Below, one piece after another: positions 59,530-64,000 of a stretch of DNA of 64,000 nt (the stretch's first letter is position 1; each line of letters opens with the position of its first letter). The notes under the pieces were generated by a model. That model did no database searches and was not told the origin of the DNA. It saw only the letters and a list, made by a program, of their open reading frames with translations. A program made the position numbers and the translations under genes. The DNA comes from Hippophae tibetana (lineage: Eukaryota > Streptophyta > Magnoliopsida > Rosales > Elaeagnaceae). The stretch spans positions 23,690,669 through 23,754,668 of the forward strand of contig CM072805.1 of NCBI GenBank assembly GCA_037013495.1. The letters run 5' to 3'.

Positions 59530-60370
59530 TGGTGTTCTTGAATAAATTTACACTACGATTATAAGAAGTACATGCAAGCTTGCAGTTAAAGTAATTATAT
59601 TTCTTTAAGACCTTCTCAATGTAATGAGATTGATATAGAGAAAGTCATTTTAAGACCTAGTAATCTTTGTACCAAGGATTACACTCGCTTTTTTGAGATT
59701 TTCATATCAAAGTTAGCACACAACAAAATTTCATATTATTCATAACATAAATATTTGACCAAAAAATAAGCATGTCATCCACATATAAACATATAATAGT
59801 GAAAATGTCATTTTCTAATTTATAATAAATATAGTTATCATTTCTATTTATTTTGAATCCATGTGAGATAATTAGATTATTAAATTTTTCATGATATTGT
59901 TTAGGTGCTTGTTTTAAACCATAAAGGAATTTAGCTAGTTTATAAACTTTATTTTCTTAACCTGGAATAACAAAGCCCTCAAGTTGATCCATATAAATCT
60001 CTTTTTCTAAGTCACCATTTAAGAAGGTAGTTTTGACATCCATTTGGTATACTACTAAATCATGGATGACAACAAGAGAGAAAAACACATGTATGAAAGT
60101 TATTCTTGTGACTAGTAAAAAGGTATCAAAGAAATCTACATTTTCTCTTTGCCTATACTCTTTGACTATAAAACAAGCTTTATACTTTTCAATAGTACCA
60201 TTAGATTTTAATTTCTTTTTTAGTATCCATTTACATCCTATGGTTTGCAGCCAGCTGGTAAGTCAACTAAATGTCAAATTTTATTATACTTAAGACAATC
60301 CATTTCATAATTTATGGCTTCTTCACATAAGTTAGCATCTAAAGAAGATAAGGCTTCTTGAAGAATTTAG
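59530..60370 (-). pseudogene. Copia E: reverse transcriptase fragment
   Basis: Minus strand reads QMDVKTTFLNGDLEKEIYM (about 60045-59985), YGLKQAPKQYHEKF and LYVDDMLIFG near 59785-59755, the catalytic double-Asp box. Stops and frameshifts interrupt it. Confidence 0.88.
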
Positions 60371-60539
60371 GGATCTTCCTCTAAGATATAAGCATAAAAA
60401 TCATACCCAAAATCCTTAGAGGTTTGAGCTCATTTACTTATCCTAATTTCTGTGTCTAATTCCTCATTTTGTTTACTAGTTCTAGTTATAAGTAAACTAC
60501 TAGAAGACAAACCCCCATTATTCTTCAATTTAAAAGAAA

Positions 60540-60690
60540 ACCTATGTTCATAGAAGTCAACATCATTTGATTATATAACTACATGATCATTTAAGTCATA
60601 GAATTTATAAGCTTTACTATTTATAGCATATATTATGAACACACATTTATATGCTCTACTAGAAAGTTTATTTCTTTTAGGAAGAAACCC
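60540..60690 (-). pseudogene. Copia E: C-terminal integrase region
   Basis: GFLPKRNKLSSRAYKCVFI at about 60685-60628 is the conserved segment after the copia integrase core. It continues with AYKFYDLNDHVVI. Confidence 0.8.
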
Positions 60691-61025
60691 ACTAAACGGT
60701 ACTGGATTTGGTGGTCATAGGTGGCCGAAAAATGAGAAAGAGTGGAGGAAGTGAAGCTCGATTTTGGGTTTATGGGTGTTGTTTACAACACTGCAAATTA
60801 AAAATTGTGTCTGATGGGGAAAAAAGAAAAGAAAAGGAAAAATCCACATGGGTTAGCGTCGGTTGACGTGTCGAACCGACGCTACACGTGAACATGGCAT
60901 CGATTCAACCCTTCAATCGATGCTATGTGTAGCGTCGGTTCTATACCGAACCGACTTTAAATTCATTATAAGTTGATTTTTTCAAAAAATTAACTTTACA
61001 TATCGACTTACATTTTGTAGTAGTG
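60681..61025 (-). mobile_element. Small CACTA-derived element, truncated copy (family m)
   Basis: The right end CATTTTGTAGTAGTG is the inverted terminus (CACTACTACAAAATG). GTCGGTT/AACCGAC motifs lie at 60858-60955. The left end runs into the copia integrase within a stretch ACCGTTTAGTGGGTTT (minus strand) that both partners share; the rest of the element is missing. Confidence 0.8.
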
Positions 61026-61660
61026 TAACCCCAAGTTTTAAAATAAGTTAAGTCAGGTTTCTTTTTTTTCAAAATTTCATATGGTGAAATTTTACTAGTA
61101 GATTTAGGAACCCTTTAGCACATAGCAAACATTTAATAAAAAATTTCCCCACCAATGGGAAGTAGCACCAGAGTTTAATAAAATTACAACAACTGACTCA
61201 GTAAAAGTTTTATTTTTTCTTTCAGCTTTGCCATTCATTTCAGAAGGATAAGATGTAGTTTTTTCATTAATGATTCCATGAGTTTTATAAAAACATTAAA
61301 CATATTGGGATCATATTCAGTGCCTCTATCACTTTGAAATATTTTTATTTTTTTGTTAAGTTGATTTTCAATTTCAATCATAAATATTTTAAACATGTCA
61401 AATGTTTTGCTTTTATTTTTCATTAGATACATAAATATAATCTAAACAATCATCAATAAAAGTTATAAAATAACATTTCCATTTCTTGTTAAAATATTAT
61501 CAAGTTTACATATGTCAGAGTGTACTAAGTCTAAAGGTTTAGATTCTCTAACTATTAATTTATGTGAAGTCTTGGTTATTTTAGCTTGACTGTAAAAGTC
61601 ACATTTTTCAAAATCATTCAAACATAATTTAGGAATTAGTTCTAAGGTACTCATGCTCTT
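61026..61660 (-). pseudogene. Copia E: pre-integrase end and integrase core
   Basis: 61654-61463 gives KPLDLVHSDICKLD; 61432-61235 gives KIFQSDRGTEY, the middle catalytic region. The final catalytic Glu region is disrupted. Confidence 0.8.
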
Positions 61661-61696
61661 AATTATATGTATATTAACATGACAAAGTCTAGCATG

Positions 61697-62040
61697 TCAA
61701 ATATTAAAAGAACTTAACATATAAGCAGAAGAAGAAGCTTTATTAATTTCAATATTAAATTTAAACATGCCATCAGTGGTGTACCATTTCCTAACAAAAA
61801 TATTATTTTTAGTTATTGTATACAAATTAGCTCCTATAGTTTGAGTAAACCTAGCTTTGTTGAGAAGGTAGCCCGAAACTAAGTTCGTTCTCATCTCTGG
61901 ATTATGCAAGACATCCTTTAAGATGACAGTTTTTCCAAAGGTAAACTTCAAATCCAACTCACCAATATCAGCAACTTTAGTGGAGTGGGAGTCTCCCAAC
62001 AACACTTTCTTATTCTCAGACACAAATAGGACTTGAAAAT
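61697..62040 (-). pseudogene. Copia E: protease to pre-integrase region
   Basis: GDSHSTKVADIGELDLKFTF and VILKDVLHNPEMRTNLVSG follow the usual copia protease pattern. The active-site Asp segment just upstream (about 62045-62100) is frameshifted. Confidence 0.78.
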
Positions 62041-62157
62041 GTCACGATCATAGCAAACATGGCGAGATAGAATAAAGTGTAGTCAAAGTTGATTTCAAAT
62101 ATAATCGTAATAAGCTGATCTTTGGTTCACCTGCGAGGTAGGACGATTCATGTTTTA

Positions 62158-62199
62158 ACAGTTCCTAGCCAAGTGGCGAGGCCTATTACAACTATAACA
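62158..62199 (-). pseudogene. Copia E: gag zinc knuckle, intact CCHC
   Basis: CYSCNRPRHLARNC keeps all four zinc ligands in CX2CX4HX4C spacing; a TAA stop follows directly. Confidence 0.85.
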
Positions 62200-62229
62200 C
62201 ATGAATGTGTTATTTTTTGAGGGGGTTGT

Positions 62230-62921
62230 GGTTCATTCCATGGAGGATTATTTATATTTCTATTTTGGTTGCTACGGTTGTGGTTATTATTGCGATTTTG
62301 AGTTTTCATGTTTCTTCCTTTGGGTTTCAGAATTATAGAGGAGGATTTCTTATTGACATTGTTGTTTGAGACAACGAGTACTTCATCTTTTAAATCTTGT
62401 TTTCGGGCTTCTTCTTCTATTCTGAGCCAGGTTATAAGATTTTCTAAAGAAAATTTCTTAGTTTTATATCTAAGTGTATTCTTAAAATCTTTCCATGCAA
62501 GGGTATTTAGCTATAATAATAGCAACTTGAAATTGTTCATCTAATGTTATACCTTCAGAAGTTATTTCATGTGTTATCTTCTGCAATTCATATGATTGAG
62601 TTTCCACAAATTTGTCATCAATCATTTGGTACTTCATGTATCTACTCACAACATACTTCTTTGTTCCACCTTCCTCAGTGTCATACTTCTTTTAAAATGC
62701 ATCCCAAATTTCTTTTCTGACTTATCAGAATTATAATAGTCATACAAATCATTAGCTAAATCATTAAGAATAATTTTTTTGTATAGAAACTCATTTTCCA
62801 TCCAAGTGTCTAAGTCCTTAGTTGTAGCTTCAATAAGAGGATTGAGCAACGTTGGTTTTTCAGTAGTAAAAAATGAAGCGATTTTTTTCATGGTTAAGAA
62901 AATAACATATTTTGTCTCCAT
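62230..62921 (-). pseudogene. Copia E: gag
   Basis: 62921-62646 codes MKKIASFFTTEKPTLLNPL and DLDTWMENEFLYKKIILND, the start of copia gag, continued to about 62230 with frameshifts and an Asn/Arg-rich tail before the zinc knuckle. Confidence 0.75.
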
Positions 62922-63224
62922 CGATATACTAAAATATACTATTTGGGTTGAGTTACGGACTATGTCACTTTTTTAAGACGTTTCATGGCTCTACCCAAAC
63001 ACAACCTCGTCGTCCCTTGGATAAAACAACCCATAATCTTTTTTCTTTCTCGGAACTTTATTAGAATGATGAAGTCTGAAATGCTACACCTCTAAAGTAT
63101 TTATGTTGCTCAGAAAACTTCAAAAAACAATTTTGTATATTTTTTTCTTTGGTTTGCAACCAAGAGTAATTTTTGAGTTGTGTTATAAAATTGAAAGTTA
63201 TTACCTTCTATTTATAATTGAAAA

Positions 63225-63365
63225 AATATGTGTAATGTTCATACAATTATAAAAATAATAGTCACAAAATAACGGTCATAAAATAATGGTCACATAGTTA
63301 TGAAAATAAGAGTTATAAAATAACAATCACATAATTATAAAAATAATGGTCACATAATTTAATAT
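63225..63365. repeat. Short tandem repeat, probably in copia E 5' LTR
   Basis: Variants of ATAATTATAAAAATAATGGT then CACA occur about five times between 63225 and 63365. Confidence 0.55.
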
Positions 63366-64000
63366 TTTTTTTTATCAATTTTTTATTTAAATTTATACTA
63401 TTTTTAAAAGAGTCTACTATATAATGTAAGTTATTTATTAGATATGAATTCTAAATTAATTTTTTACATTGATTTTAAATAATAATCTTTAAATTTAATT
63501 AAGGTAGTACACTTTATATATTATGAAATGAAAATTTTCATATAAATAACTTTTTTAATTAAAAAATTATTAAATGATCTATTCTCATTTATTAAAATAA
63601 CACTTAAAGTAAAATGTTTTTGATTTCTTTTAATAAAATAAATAATAATTCATTTGAATTTAAAATCATAATATAAATCTAAAAAAACTTATGTCAAGCA
63701 TTGTTACTGTAAACCAAACTCCTTCTAAAAAGGAAAGAATTTGAATCTCTCAACAATAAAAAAAACGTTTAAGAATAATTCAAATATGCTTCCTATATTA
63801 TAAGAAAAATAGAATAAAATGTTCTTAATTGGTTTAACTTTAGGTGAAGGTAAATATTGCTCCTTACTCTTCGTTAATATAACGCCATAATATCATACTT
63901 ACAAAATTAATGGATTAATTATTCTATTATTGATGAACAAAACACTTTAGTTAATAAAAATTTAAGCTATTTTTTTAATAAAAATAAAACATATTAATTA
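63366..64000. other. AT-rich spacer, nothing recognised
   Basis: No ORF, repeat border or RNA gene recognised up to the window end. Confidence 0.55.

Larger units (their letters stand above)
59521..63060 (-). mobile_element. Copia element E, minus strand, truncated
   Basis: In element order (right to left): gag 62921-62300, zinc knuckle, protease/pre-integrase 62040-61463, integrase 61432-60540 (split by a small CACTA copy), RT 60360-59530. RNase H, polypurine tract and left LTR are missing; the sequence ends at the MITE. The 5' LTR should lie right of 63000 but its borders are not clear. Confidence 0.85.

Overview
The window looks like AT-rich nuclear DNA of a eudicot plant. It has intron-split genes with GT..AG borders, plant-specific protein families (a flippase of the ALA3 type, an SHW1-like protein, a bHLH79-like factor), several Ty1/copia elements, LINE remnants, CACTA (En/Spm) transposons and an endogenous pararetrovirus. 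I cannot name the species from sequence alone. Only two host genes are complete; most of the rest is nested, decayed mobile DNA in AT-rich spacer.

Layout. 1-3410: 3' part of a decayed copia element (integrase, RT, RNase H, LTR with an internal tandem duplication). 3609-3788 (-): exon 1 of an ALA3-like phospholipid flippase; the rest of the gene must lie left of the window, so the copia element probably sits in intron 1. 6050-10590: LINE ORF1 (gag-like) split by copia element B (6790-10416, minus strand, both LTRs), which lost integrase and RT. 12200-13440: 3' remnant of another copia. 13440-20470: about 7 kb of endogenous caulimovirid sequence (movement protein, coat protein, protease, RT, RNase H, an unassigned downstream ORF, and a TATA box with poly(A) signal), full of stops and cut by a small CACTA element.

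21412-27979 is the only gene-rich island: an SHW1-like gene (4 exons, +) and a bHLH79-like gene (6 exons, -) in convergent orientation. 30152-31001 is a small CACTA-derived element.

35270-47960 is a locally duplicated AT-rich segment into which a roughly 10-kb CACTA transposon (about 37232-47233) inserted. It carries a TNP2-type transposase gene, interrupted by a 1,954-bp solo LTR with a 5-bp target duplication, and a second 10-exon gene joining a plant En/Spm-type transposase region to a Ulp1-like cysteine protease domain. Its 3' end holds a long foldback and a 35-bp palindromic subterminal array. The 5' terminal region is missing or collapsed.

50462-53941 is copia element D (two LTRs, RT deleted). 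56495-57441 is a complete small CACTA element with TTA target duplication. 59129-59517 is a MITE-like element beside copia element E (59521 to about 63000, minus strand), which is itself interrupted by a fourth small CACTA copy. The ends of many elements can be read to the base, so the order of insertions can be partly reconstructed.
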